Below the pieces are notes generated by a model. The model had not been told where the DNA came from. It saw nothing but the letters and a program-made list of their open reading frames with translations, and did no database searches. Below are positions 1 through 7,564 of a DNA stretch of 11,031 nt, piece after piece. Both the position numbers and the translations under genes were made by a program. This DNA is from JAWLFY01 sp964462125 (lineage in GTDB: Bacteria; Planctomycetota; Planctomycetia; Pirellulales; Pirellulaceae), in assembly GCA_964462125.1 (NCBI GenBank), contig CAYWXT010000196.1, forward strand, positions 1-11,031, read 5' to 3'. Each line of letters starts with the position of its first letter. Within the stretch, counting starts at the first letter, position 1.

Positions 1-1980
1 GACCAACAGGAGATCCACGATACGTTCATGCGGGTCTTTCAGCCTCCGAGCGCCCCGGATGAAGCCTTGGACGCGTTCGAATCCCGTTTTCTGTCGGGCG
101 AGCCGATTGCCGACCCGCTGGAAACGGTGGGATTGCGACAAGCGCACCCCGAATATGAACTGACCCATGCATACAACGGCCGGCAGGGAGTCGAGTTCGT
201 TCGCCAAGCGGTGAATACCGACCACCGCTACTCGGTCGCCTTCGTCGACATGCGGATGCCACTCGGGTGGGACGGGCTGGAAACGACCGAAAGGTTATGG
301 CAGGTCGATCCTGCGGTCCAGGTGGTGATCTGCACCGCCCACAGCGACCATCACTGGGACGAGGTTCTGAAACGCCTCGGGTGGAGCGATCGGCTGTTGC
401 TGATCAAAAAGCCGTTCGAGTCGGACGAGGTGCGGCAGTTGGCCTTGGCGCTCAGTCAGAAAAGTCAGTTGGAGCTGATCCGACGGCGGAAGCTGAAAGA
501 GTTGCAGCACGAGGTCGAGCTTCGCCAGCAGGTCGAGGAGGAACTGCGGGAGATGGCGCTTCGTGACACGCTGACCTCGCTCCCCAACCGCTCGTTCCTG
601 CTACAACGCCTACAGGCGATCGTCGATCAACGCCAATTCGGTCCGCAGCGCCACGACGCGCTGTTGTTCCTGGATCTCGATAACTTCAAGATCATCAATG
701 ATAGCCTGGGCCACGACGCCGGCGATGACTTGCTCAACCAGGTGGCGGCGAGACTCAAGGAGTGTGTCCGCGAACAAGACTTTGCCGATCGCTGCACCGG
801 CAGCGATGACACGACCGTCCGTCTCGGAGGCGACGAATTCGTGGTTCTGCTCGAACAACTGCACGATCCCAACGACGCTTTACAAGTCTCAAAGCGGATC
901 GTCAAGCGGCTCGCGGAACCGTTTGAACTGGGCGATCGATTGGTGAACGTCGGTACCAGTGTGGGCGTGGCCTACGTCGATGAGTATGTGCGGGACGGCA
1001 ATGAGGCACTGCGAAACGCCGACACCGCCATGTATCGCGCGAAACAATCGGGCAAAGGACGGATTGCGATTTTCGATTTCACGATGCACAAGGCGGTCTG
1101 CCAACGGCTGGAGTTGGAGGAACAACTGCGTGCGGCCGTGCACGAGGAAGCATTCAGCCTGCGGTATCAGCCGATCATCGACTTGCGGCGCGGATGCATC
1201 ATCGGGGCCGAGGTCCTGATCCGCTGGCAGCAAGACGATGGTCGTTTCATTGCGCCGGACGAGTTCATCCCGGTGGTCGAAGAAATCGGCTTGATCAATC
1301 AAGTCGGCGAGTGGGTGCTCGAGCGGGCCGCCAAAGATTTCGGTGAACTGCTCCATACCCTCCCTCCCAGCGCCAGCCATGACCTCTACATCGGCGTGAA
1401 TGTCTCCAAACGACAACTGGGGGATCCCTTGTTCCCCAAACGCCTCGATGCGATCCTTGAACGCACCGCGTTCCAACGGCGGATGCTCAAACTCGAGATG
1501 ACCGAGACGGCGGACCCCCGACATGGCGAACAGGTGCTGCAAACGCTGCGGGCGCTCCAGGCTTCCGGGATCGGGATCCATATCGACGACTTCGGAAAAG
1601 GCCAGTCCTCCCTCACCTGTTTCCAAGCCTATCCGATCGAGACGGTAAAGATCGATCGGGCCTTCACCGCGGCGATCGCCCGGGACCACAGCCACTCGGT
1701 GATCACCCAAGCGATGATCGAGCTCGCGCACCACTTGAGCGCCCGCATCGTCGGTGAAGGCGTTGAGGACGAGGAACAGGTGCGGTTGCTCCGCCAATGG
1801 GGCTGCGACCTTGCCCAGGGCTACCTCTTCTCCCCTCCGCTGACACTGGAAGAACTCGGCCAACTGATCCGAGAGCCCAACCGCAGCGCGGGATTGCGAC
1901 AACTCAGCGCGATGCCCCTCCCACCACTCCCCACGCCACCGGCCTTGTCCAATCAAACTTCGCTGCCACTGCACGAATGA
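1..1980 (+). CDS. Receiver-GGDEF-EAL c-di-GMP signalling protein (5' end outside window)
   Basis: The reading frame is open from base 1 and reads DQQEIHDTF before the first ATG at 28. This matches the acidic-pocket start of a receiver domain, so the true start lies upstream; 659 residues are visible. Numbering from base 1, the receiver has the phospho-acceptor Asp83 in FVDMRMP, a Thr at 112 and a Lys-Pro at 137-138. It carries a long insert after its first helix, as in the known 'GWDG' receiver subfamily. A charged helix (about 150-185) leads to a GGDEF domain with LTSLPNR and an intact GGDEF at 276-280. The RxxD inhibitory site is absent, since the Arg position is Gly. The EAL domain has EVL at 404-406, Asn467, EMTE at 499-502, Asp529-Asp530, Lys550, Glu586 and Gln606, so the metal ligands look complete. 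Phosphorylation probably controls synthesis or breakdown of cytosolic c-di-GMP. Whether both activities are live cannot be decided from sequence. Confidence 0.93.
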   Translation, partial: DQQEIHDTFMRVFQPPSAPDEALDAFESRFLSGEPIADPLETVGLRQAHPEYELTHAYNGRQGVEFVRQAVNTDHRYSVAFVDMRMPLGWDGLETTERLWQVDPAVQVVICTAHSDHHWDEVLKRLGWSDRLLLIKKPFESDEVRQLALALSQKSQLELIRRRKLKELQHEVELRQQVEEELREMALRDTLTSLPNRSFLLQRLQAIVDQRQFGPQRHDALLFLDLDNFKIINDSLGHDAGDDLLNQVAARLKECVREQDFADRCTGSDDTTVRLGGDEFVVLLEQLHDPNDALQVSKRIVKRLAEPFELGDRLVNVGTSVGVAYVDEYVRDGNEALRNADTAMYRAKQSGKGRIAIFDFTMHKAVCQRLELEEQLRAAVHEEAFSLRYQPIIDLRRGCIIGAEVLIRWQQDDGRFIAPDEFIPVVEEIGLINQVGEWVLERAAKDFGELLHTLPPSASHDLYIGVNVSKRQLGDPLFPKRLDAILERTAFQRRMLKLEMTETADPRHGEQVLQTLRALQASGIGIHIDDFGKGQSSLTCFQAYPIETVKIDRAFTAAIARDHSHSVITQAMIELAHHLSARIVGEGVEDEEQVRLLRQWGCDLAQGYLFSPPLTLEELGQLIREPNRSAGLRQLSAMPLPPLPTPPALSNQTSLPLHE

Positions 1981-2344
1981 CCGGCGAAGCGCGGCGTGTG
2001 CAGGATCGGGTGCGATTACGGCGGAGCTCATCTGGCTCCGAAGCCGACGAGATCTGGCACCTTCGATCCGGCAAGCGTGACCGGACAATCGCAGATGCCG
2101 CTGAGTGGGACGACGATTGACCTATGGGAGGCAGGATTCATCGATGACGAAATCACCGTCCAACTTCGTGTTCGAGGCGAAGGCATGATTGGTGTTCGAG
2201 CGGGGGATCGGGGTCGGTGCTTCTTCATTGGGGCGGCTTGCCAATCGCGTACTCCCGCTCCGTTCATGTACAATCAGCTGGATCTTCATCGGTTCTGCAC
2301 CCCGCCATCGCTAATTGAGGTTTCCGAAACTCTCTTCCGACGCC
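1981..2344. other. Intergenic stretch without a convincing gene
   Basis: These 364 bases separate the c-di-GMP protein from the three-gene cassette. The only long frames here (a plus-strand frame at 1996-2382 and a minus-strand one at 2028-2273) have no recognisable motif, and the plus-strand one runs into the next gene in a different frame. I see one perfect 6-bp hairpin near the left end and an isolated TACAAT at 2269-2274 that could be a -10 box but has no matching -35 at the usual distance. The cassette promoter probably lies here but cannot be pinned down. Confidence 0.5.
2022..2040 (+). terminator. Weak hairpin after the c-di-GMP gene
   Basis: CGGAGC and GCTCCG form a perfect 6-bp stem around a 7-base loop, 42 bases after the stop codon. 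No T-tract follows, so if it helps end transcription it is not a classical intrinsic terminator. It could also be a chance palindrome. Confidence 0.2.
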
Positions 2345-3220
2345 ATGAGCCGATTTCCACACATCACCGACTACGTCAATGACGTTTTCTCCAGGGAGCG
2401 CAACCGATGGGACTTCATCTGGCTGCGCCCGATGCTCCTCGTGATGTATTTCTTCTTGCGGACGATCAGCTTTCCTCTGCAATTTCTCTTTCATCGACGT
2501 CCTTACGGATGCGAACACTACCTGATCGATCGAAGTATGGCTCTGGGGATGAAATATCTCGCCACCTACGACGCGGCCGAACTGCTGCTACGTCACGTTC
2601 AAATCGAGCCCTTACTTTACCGCCATATCTTGGCACGCAAAAATTCGCCGTCTCCCGCCAACGGACGCAAGCTGAATGGCATCGATGGCGACTATGCCGT
2701 CGAGGATTTGAAGACGATCGCCCAACACAACATGACGCTCGGTCACGACGAGTTGTCCTATGAATTGGTGGAGCGATTCGACAAGGAAATGTTCTTGGAG
2801 AACCTCAACTTCATCCGCAGCCTCCAGCCGGAAGACCACCACCGACTGAGCAAGGCGGCGCTCGAGGAGAACCGGAAGCACTCGTTCCAACTTCTGGGCC
2901 CCACGAATATTGTGCTTTTGATCGTGACCTCGATCACCCTGTTCGGCGACCTGCAAACGACGATCAATGCGCTCAATTCGTTCCGTTCGGACTCCGTGCT
3001 ACTATGGTGTCTGAAGCACATCTATGCGGAAAACGCCTCGGTGCAGATCGACCTCGATTTCTTCATGCAGGAAGTCAGCAACCGCGGACACTTCAATAAC
3101 AGCGCATTCTTCTCCAATCCGAGCCAGTACTTATATTACCACATCGTCTTCGACGAAATCGCCTATCATCTATTGCGAAATCCACCCGCGCACGCGCCAG
3201 CGGAGGTGCCCGGGTCATAA
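2345..3220 (+). CDS. Unrecognised membrane-associated helical protein, first gene of ketosynthase cassette
   Basis: The 291-residue product matches no family I can name with confidence. It is mostly helical, with a strongly hydrophobic stretch at residues 24-49 flanked by arginines (RP before, HRR after) and a second at 186-210, so membrane association is likely. Between them lies a region rich in His, Glu and Asp (Glu120, His128, His134, Glu136, Glu140, Asp146, Glu148, His165, His166). Metal binding is conceivable but not shown. The C-terminal part is rich in aromatic residues. I chose the ATG at 2345. A TTG at 2315 would add ten residues with no family support, and neither start has a clear ribosome binding site. 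It lies 63 bases before the ketosynthase on the same strand, so it is probably cotranscribed and likely acts in the same pathway, for example as a membrane-bound modifying enzyme or scaffold. That role is inferred only from position. Confidence 0.8.
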   Translation: MSRFPHITDYVNDVFSRERNRWDFIWLRPMLLVMYFFLRTISFPLQFLFHRRPYGCEHYLIDRSMALGMKYLATYDAAELLLRHVQIEPLLYRHILARKNSPSPANGRKLNGIDGDYAVEDLKTIAQHNMTLGHDELSYELVERFDKEMFLENLNFIRSLQPEDHHRLSKAALEENRKHSFQLLGPTNIVLLIVTSITLFGDLQTTINALNSFRSDSVLLWCLKHIYAENASVQIDLDFFMQEVSNRGHFNNSAFFSNPSQYLYYHIVFDEIAYHLLRNPPAHAPAEVPGS

Positions 3221-3283
3221 GGCGATCCTGCACGCCATCCCAGATCGTCCATTCCCGTAGCTCAACCATCCCTGTCGACACCG

Positions 3284-4381
3284 GTGACGGCCGTGGCATG
3301 TTATATCACGAAGACCAGCAGCTTCTTGCCGAACTCGCCGGTCGCGAACGACGATATTGACCGTTTTCTCGGCTCGCTGCCGGGCGAATCGACGGTCAAG
3401 GATAAGGTTCTAGCGATGAACGGGATCGTTCAACGACACTACGCTCAGAACGAAGAGCAAAAGACAAGCCACGATGTGTACCAGCTAGCGCTACTCGCGG
3501 TTGAAGCCTGTCTACAAGGTTCGGGGGAGGCCGGTGCGGTGAGCTACTTGGCCACCGGAACGACCTACGCGCCCCTGTCCGGCCCTGGCTTCGCATCGAT
3601 CCTGCACCATCGGCTGATGCGCGCCGGAAAGATGCAGCATCCCGTGGAAATCAGTTCGCATGGCGGGATTTGCACCTCTGCGGCGGCCGCGTTGGCTGCA
3701 GCAATCCGGGCCATCGAATGCGGCAGCCACACCACTGCACTGAGCGTGGGCGCAGAACATGCCTCCGAAATTCTGAAGTCGACGGTGATTCAACCGATCG
3801 ACGACCGCAACGAGCATGACGATCTCCGCAAAACCCAGTGGTTCATGGCCGTCTTTCTTCGTTTCATGCTGTCCGATGGGGCGGGTGCGATGTTACTGCA
3901 AGACCAGCCTCGGCGCGGCGAACTGTCGCTACGGGTCAACTGGACGCACTCAAGGTCGTTTGCTCACGAGGCCCCTCTGTGCATGAAGCTGGAGAATTCG
4001 CGTGCCCGGTTGACGCAAGACGTGGGCATTTTGTCCCAGCACCTCGTTCCCATGGGCCGCCAGTTTATGGCGAGCGCGATGCAGACTCACGGTGATTCGC
4101 TCGACTCCTACCGGATCGTCCTGCCACACATGTCTTCATTTTTCTTTCGCCGCAAGATGGAGCGCGTGATGCGCGAGTTCTGCGGCGATCCGACACAGGA
4201 GGTTCCGTACTGGACCAATCTGGCGACCGCTGGTAACACCGGGGCAGCGAGCATTTACATCATGCTCGATGAATTTTTGCGGCGGCAAACTCTACGGGAA
4301 GGCGACCGATTACTGCTGTTTGTCCCTGAGTCCGGCCAATTCAATTTCGCGATGATCAGCTTGACTGCGGTGGTGGGATAA
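3284..4381 (+). CDS. Beta-ketoacyl-ACP synthase III-type ketosynthase
   Basis: The 365-residue thiolase-fold enzyme has the full KAS III triad. Cys130 lies in GGICTSAAA at the nucleophile helix, His282 in VLPHMSS, and Asn318 in TAGNTGAAS. Family members carry out Claisen condensation between an acyl thioester held on the Cys and a second acyl-ACP or acyl-CoA. The N-terminus (YITKTSSFLPN, then NDDIDRFLG) resembles, from memory, the StlD/DarB ketosynthases of dialkylresorcinol and stilbene pathways more than housekeeping FabH. A search is needed to settle this. The start is GTG at 3284; a second GTG at 3293 is equally possible, and neither has a clear ribosome binding site. The stop codon overlaps the next start by one base (TAATG), so translation is probably coupled to the oxidoreductase. 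No acyl carrier protein is encoded nearby, so it would have to use a housekeeping ACP or CoA substrates. Confidence 0.9.
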   Translation: MTAVACYITKTSSFLPNSPVANDDIDRFLGSLPGESTVKDKVLAMNGIVQRHYAQNEEQKTSHDVYQLALLAVEACLQGSGEAGAVSYLATGTTYAPLSGPGFASILHHRLMRAGKMQHPVEISSHGGICTSAAAALAAAIRAIECGSHTTALSVGAEHASEILKSTVIQPIDDRNEHDDLRKTQWFMAVFLRFMLSDGAGAMLLQDQPRRGELSLRVNWTHSRSFAHEAPLCMKLENSRARLTQDVGILSQHLVPMGRQFMASAMQTHGDSLDSYRIVLPHMSSFFFRRKMERVMREFCGDPTQEVPYWTNLATAGNTGAASIYIMLDEFLRRQTLREGDRLLLFVPESGQFNFAMISLTAVVG

Positions 4382-6084
4382 TGGTGACAGGTCGGAAGCC
4401 GCCAGCTGGTCGTTTGGCGATCATAGGCGTCGGCAGCAGTGGCTTGATTTGCCTGAAAACTGCCCTCGATGTCCTTCCCGGCTGGGAAGTCGTCTGCTTC
4501 GAGAAATCAGAGCAAATCATCGGCTGTTGGGGAGATCCTTATCCTGGATTCGTATCCACCTCGACAAAATATACCACCCAGTTCGCCTGCTTTCCAAACT
4601 ACGACGCCTGCAGTGGCGGAGAGCGAAAAAGCGTTCGGGAGGAGTTTTTCTGCGATGATGAGTATGGAAAGTATCTCGAACGGTTTGCCGATGCCTTCCA
4701 CCTCCGCCGCCACATTCAATTTTGCCGAACCGTCCGCCACATCCGGCGCGCTGAGAGCGGTGGCGGATGGAACGTGTGGCTGAGTCGAACCGATCTTCCC
4801 GGCGACTCGGATGTGATCGAGCATTTCGACCAAGTCATTCTCTGCACCGGATTGGCGGTCGAGGCCAAGCGAATTGACTGCGCAATACCCGTCGCGTCGC
4901 CCGCGGAACTGCAGCAACGCGGAGGTATATCGCAAATTCGCAAGCGGCGGATTGTCGTCATCGGGGGAGGTGAATCCGCCGTTGATTACGCCCATCGTTT
5001 GGCGCGGCCCGAAGCGGAAAATCAAGTCTTCCTGTCTTTGCGATCCGGGATCCGGGTTAGCCCACGGTACCACCCGATTCGCGGTGTTCCGTCCGACTTT
5101 CTTCGCAACCGTTTGATGTTGTCGATCCACGAGGATCTCCGCAACCGGATCGGCGAGCTCTTTGTGAAATTACGGATCAGGTATCAAGAGCATTTCGAGC
5201 GATTATTCCCGCCCCGAATTGCGATGGAGGGCAGGCCGGATACGCCCCAGGCAGCCTCCGGCGACCCGCTGCGGGTCGCACGCGTTCGCAAGGAGTGGGC
5301 CCGCAAGCTCATGCGAGGAGCGAAAGGCGAGCTGTTTAACATGTTCCACAACAAGAGCGACGATTTCCTCGACTCGATCGCCGCAGGGCGGCTGACCGTC
5401 GTCGGGCAACCGCTGGACGATAAATACCGAGTGTACCGTGGGTATGACTCCCAGCATCCAGTCGACGTGGCGCCCGACACGCTGGTTCCGGCGATCGGAT
5501 ACGCCTCCAACCTAGAAACGCTGTCCGGCGGGACCATTTGCCTTACCGACTTTTATCTGGGCTGTTCCCACGTCTCCTTTCCAGACCTGTTTGCCGTGGG
5601 ATTCGCCCGGCCGATCATTGGAAATGTGCCGACAATCAGCGAGGTCCAAGCTTGGTATGTCTGCAGCATGATCAGCGGTGATGTTTCCCGCCCCGAAAAC
5701 ATTCGGGAGTTGCATGAGGCGGACCGCGCCAGGCAACGGCGCCGTTACCGGAATCTGGATCTGCAGCGGGTTTACCCCGTGGAGATGTTTCCCTACTGCG
5801 ACGAACTGGCGCGACGCATGGGCGTCTATCCGTCCATTCGCGCGGCAGGATCGCTGAGAACGTGGTGTCGCATGCAGTTGGCTCCCGCCACAACCTTACA
5901 TTATTTGCACCGCGATCCATCGGTCCGCGAGCATTGGAAAACGGTACCGATTTACATGCCATGGACGCTTGTCCTACTGCTGCTCCTCCTCAAGCCTATC
6001 GATGCAATCTATCGCATGGGCCTACGGCTTACCCGCTTAAGACCGAGCCGGCGAGACCATTCGCCGAGTAAGTCCACGACTTGA
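4381..6084 (+). CDS. FMO-like FAD/NAD(P)-dependent oxidoreductase with hydrophobic C-terminal tail
   Basis: The 567-residue protein begins with an FAD-binding Rossmann fold: GVGSSG at residues 16-21, an acidic Glu41 ending the second strand, then GCWGDPYPGF at 48-57, which resembles the GGxW..YPG element of flavin monooxygenases. A second dinucleotide site, GGGESA at 195-200, probably binds NAD(P)H. AIGY at 371-374 takes the place of the family's ATGY motif. Flavoproteins of this class hydroxylate or otherwise oxidise small or lipid substrates. It is longer than typical FMOs, and the extra C-terminal part includes a hydrophobic run at about 522-537 with six consecutive leucines, followed by a basic tail. 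This suggests a membrane anchor or monotopic attachment. The ATG overlaps the ketosynthase stop, and a G-rich GGTGGTGGG just upstream could act as a ribosome binding site. The likely substrate is the ketosynthase product. The FAD fold is secure; the monooxygenase activity is inferred. Confidence 0.88.
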   Translation: MVTGRKPPAGRLAIIGVGSSGLICLKTALDVLPGWEVVCFEKSEQIIGCWGDPYPGFVSTSTKYTTQFACFPNYDACSGGERKSVREEFFCDDEYGKYLERFADAFHLRRHIQFCRTVRHIRRAESGGGWNVWLSRTDLPGDSDVIEHFDQVILCTGLAVEAKRIDCAIPVASPAELQQRGGISQIRKRRIVVIGGGESAVDYAHRLARPEAENQVFLSLRSGIRVSPRYHPIRGVPSDFLRNRLMLSIHEDLRNRIGELFVKLRIRYQEHFERLFPPRIAMEGRPDTPQAASGDPLRVARVRKEWARKLMRGAKGELFNMFHNKSDDFLDSIAAGRLTVVGQPLDDKYRVYRGYDSQHPVDVAPDTLVPAIGYASNLETLSGGTICLTDFYLGCSHVSFPDLFAVGFARPIIGNVPTISEVQAWYVCSMISGDVSRPENIRELHEADRARQRRRYRNLDLQRVYPVEMFPYCDELARRMGVYPSIRAAGSLRTWCRMQLAPATTLHYLHRDPSVREHWKTVPIYMPWTLVLLLLLLKPIDAIYRMGLRLTRLRPSRRDHSPSKSTT

Positions 6085-6149
6085 CGGCCCTGGAATTCCA
6101 TTTCAGTGTCGGCCAAGTCGAATACCTCGGATAGAAACCACTCCCATGA

Positions 6150-7055
6150 TCAACGCGGGATGCGGAAGCGTCCCAATCCTGGAATTTCGAATTCGATGGC
6201 CGGCCGCTCCCGTCGGCGTACGTCTCGCTGCGGTGGCGCTTCCCGCTGCGGTGGCTCCGCTGCCGTCAACAGCTCGTGGATCTGATTGTGAACACGGTTG
6301 ACATTTTGTGCGTTGCGACGCAGGTAAAGGCCATAGTCGGATTGGTTGATCTGGTCGACCACAACCTGCCACCGCTCTTCGACGTCTCGGAAGTCCGCAC
6401 GCAGATGCCGTGGATCGGCCCCTCGCTCGACGACCTGATGGAAATGTTCCGCCACTTCTGCAAAGTCCCCAACCGCTCGACGCACGGGATCTCGACGGCT
6501 CACCACTCGCTCCGCGAGCGCCTGAAAATTTTTGGCTTCGTTCTCCAGCAGGTGAGCGTGACGCGCAAGCAGTTCCCGATTGACGGGTTCTCGATCGTCC
6601 GGTGCGCGATCGTCGACCATTCTCCGCAGCACAAAATGGAGTTGCTCATCTGGGTAGCGGATGCGGGAAGCTTGACGGCGCAACCACCCATCACCACTTT
6701 CTTCGAGGCGGCTGACCAACTGGTGAATGGTCCGGTCCATCTCCTGAAAGTCTCGCAGGAGGTGCCGCTGAGTCGAATCGCGGCGCAGAACCTGACGAAA
6801 ATGGGCGGCCGCCCGTGACGCCTGCGCAACTTGCTCGGCAAGCCCTTCCGGGTAGCTTCCTCGATCGTAATAGATGTCTTCCTCAAGATGGTCCAACTCA
6901 TTCTCCAATTGCCGCACCCACTGCTCAGCTGAGCGAACGGGAGCCCGTTGCCCCTCCCGCGATTGCGACCGCTGAGCCGCTACCGGGGAAACGAGAAGCA
7001 CGGAAGCTGTGAGCACCGCCAATCCGAATAACGCGGGAGAAGGAAATCTGTTCAT
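6150..7055 (-). CDS. Secreted helical protein with two diverged tandem modules
   Basis: The 301-residue protein starts at the ATG at 7055 with a clear Sec signal peptide: MNR, a hydrophobic core at about 8-24, and cleavage likely after the Ala-Ala of VAAQ (26-27). No Shine-Dalgarno sequence is visible. The mature part is almost entirely charged helix built of two copies of a module of about 119 residues. LENE recurs at 50 and 170, HFRQV/HFHQV at 85 and 204, RHLLRDF/RHLRADF at 97 and 216, and LRR at 125 and 245. A basic, Pro/Arg-rich linker ends in a short hydrophobic segment, FEIPGLGRFRIP. I do not recognise a named family. It is probably a periplasmic or exported protein with a structural or binding role, since no catalytic motif is visible. 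The frame stays open upstream of 7055, but that part lacks any sensible N-terminus, so I excluded it. It converges on the FMO-like gene, 65 bases away. Confidence 0.82.
   Translation of the reverse strand: MNRFPSPALFGLAVLTASVLLVSPVAAQRSQSREGQRAPVRSAEQWVRQLENELDHLEEDIYYDRGSYPEGLAEQVAQASRAAAHFRQVLRRDSTQRHLLRDFQEMDRTIHQLVSRLEESGDGWLRRQASRIRYPDEQLHFVLRRMVDDRAPDDREPVNRELLARHAHLLENEAKNFQALAERVVSRRDPVRRAVGDFAEVAEHFHQVVERGADPRHLRADFRDVEERWQVVVDQINQSDYGLYLRRNAQNVNRVHNQIHELLTAAEPPQREAPPQRDVRRRERPAIEFEIPGLGRFRIPR
6267..6908 (-). repeat. Internal duplication coding for the two helical modules
   Basis: The coding sequence for residues 50-143 (about 6627-6908) and 170-263 (about 6267-6548) specifies two related protein segments. 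Landmarks keep a spacing of 119-120 residues, with only a one-residue shift before the second LRR. The similarity is clear at protein level but weak in DNA, so the duplication is old. Confidence 0.6.
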
Positions 7056-7066
7056 GGTTTCACTAC

Positions 7067-7564
7067 TTGAAAGCAGAGGGGGGTTATCAATCAGTGGGCT
7101 TCGCTCGATCCGCTCACGGGAGGAGGCCACGCTTAAATCAACACGACATTTTTCCCCTCCCGGAGGCACGGGGAAGTCTGTGCCTTGAGGGGAAGCAAAT
7201 CCTATACCGCTCGCTCCAGTTGCGTCCTTCTCGGGGATCGGGGAACCACTATCGGTACATTGAACTGGCACGTTCGCGCGATCATGGGGCCACATGGACG
7301 AAGGCGGATTGGCGATGGAAGATCGAGGACAATCTGATCGTCCCGACATTTCTCAACTTCGGCCGTGACAACCGCTTCGGCGAGACGCGCCCCGGCAGCG
7401 ATTTGGATTGGGAGTACAACGTCTTTTTTCTCGCCTTTGCTCCGAAATGGCTCAGCGAGGACGGGCAGGCCTTTACGCTCAGCTTCACCAGAGGCGGCCG
7501 CGGGAAAAACAACGACTCATTCAACACGGTGCGAGGCCGATTCGTGCTGCGAGATACGAACTGA
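7067..7564 (+). pseudogene. Remnant of a DUF4185/sialidase-like protein with missing N-terminus and middle
   Basis: The open frame (165 codons from a TTG) contains two blocks that look like parts of a larger beta-propeller-type protein. The first, residues about 44-102, has YIELARSRDHGATWTKADW followed by PTFLNFGRDN, as in repeat-bearing sialidase-like or DUF4185-like proteins that read 'SKDHGxTW...'. The second, from about 114, is the family's C-terminal block (NVFFLAFAPKWLSEDG, then SFNTVRGRF). From memory, full-length relatives have well over 100 residues between these blocks; here about 12 remain, so an internal deletion near 7373 is likely. The first 40 residues look random, and there is no signal peptide or credible start. 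It lies head-to-head against the neighbouring secreted protein and its end overlaps the truncated transporter gene by 48 bases. The family assignment is tentative; the truncated state is better supported. Confidence 0.6.

Noticed and set aside
889..2088. 399-codon minus-strand open frame opposite the c-di-GMP gene
   Set aside because: The opposite strand carries unmistakable GGDEF and EAL motifs in order; the minus frame has no motif and is a composition shadow.
2238..2274. TTGCCA and TACAAT as a promoter for the cassette
   Set aside because: The two boxes are 25 bases apart, far beyond the normal 16-18, and no other -35 fits the TACAAT.
1996..2382. 128-codon plus-strand frame in the gap after the c-di-GMP gene
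   Set aside because: Its composition looks random, it has no motif, and it overlaps the start of the next gene in another frame.
4507..5130. 207-codon minus-strand frame inside the FMO-like gene
   Set aside because: It overlaps both Rossmann-fold coding regions and has no motif of its own.
6276..6818. 180-codon plus-strand frame opposite the secreted helical protein
   Set aside because: The duplicated modules and signal peptide are on the minus strand; the plus frame is a shadow.
7151..7178. TTCCCC/GGGGAA hairpin as a terminator
   Set aside because: The stem is only six pairs with a long loop, and no T-tract follows on either strand in a useful position.
7056..7349. Upstream extension of the secreted helical protein's open frame
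   Set aside because: The signal peptide begins at the ATG at 7055; the extension would bury it and reads as non-coding.
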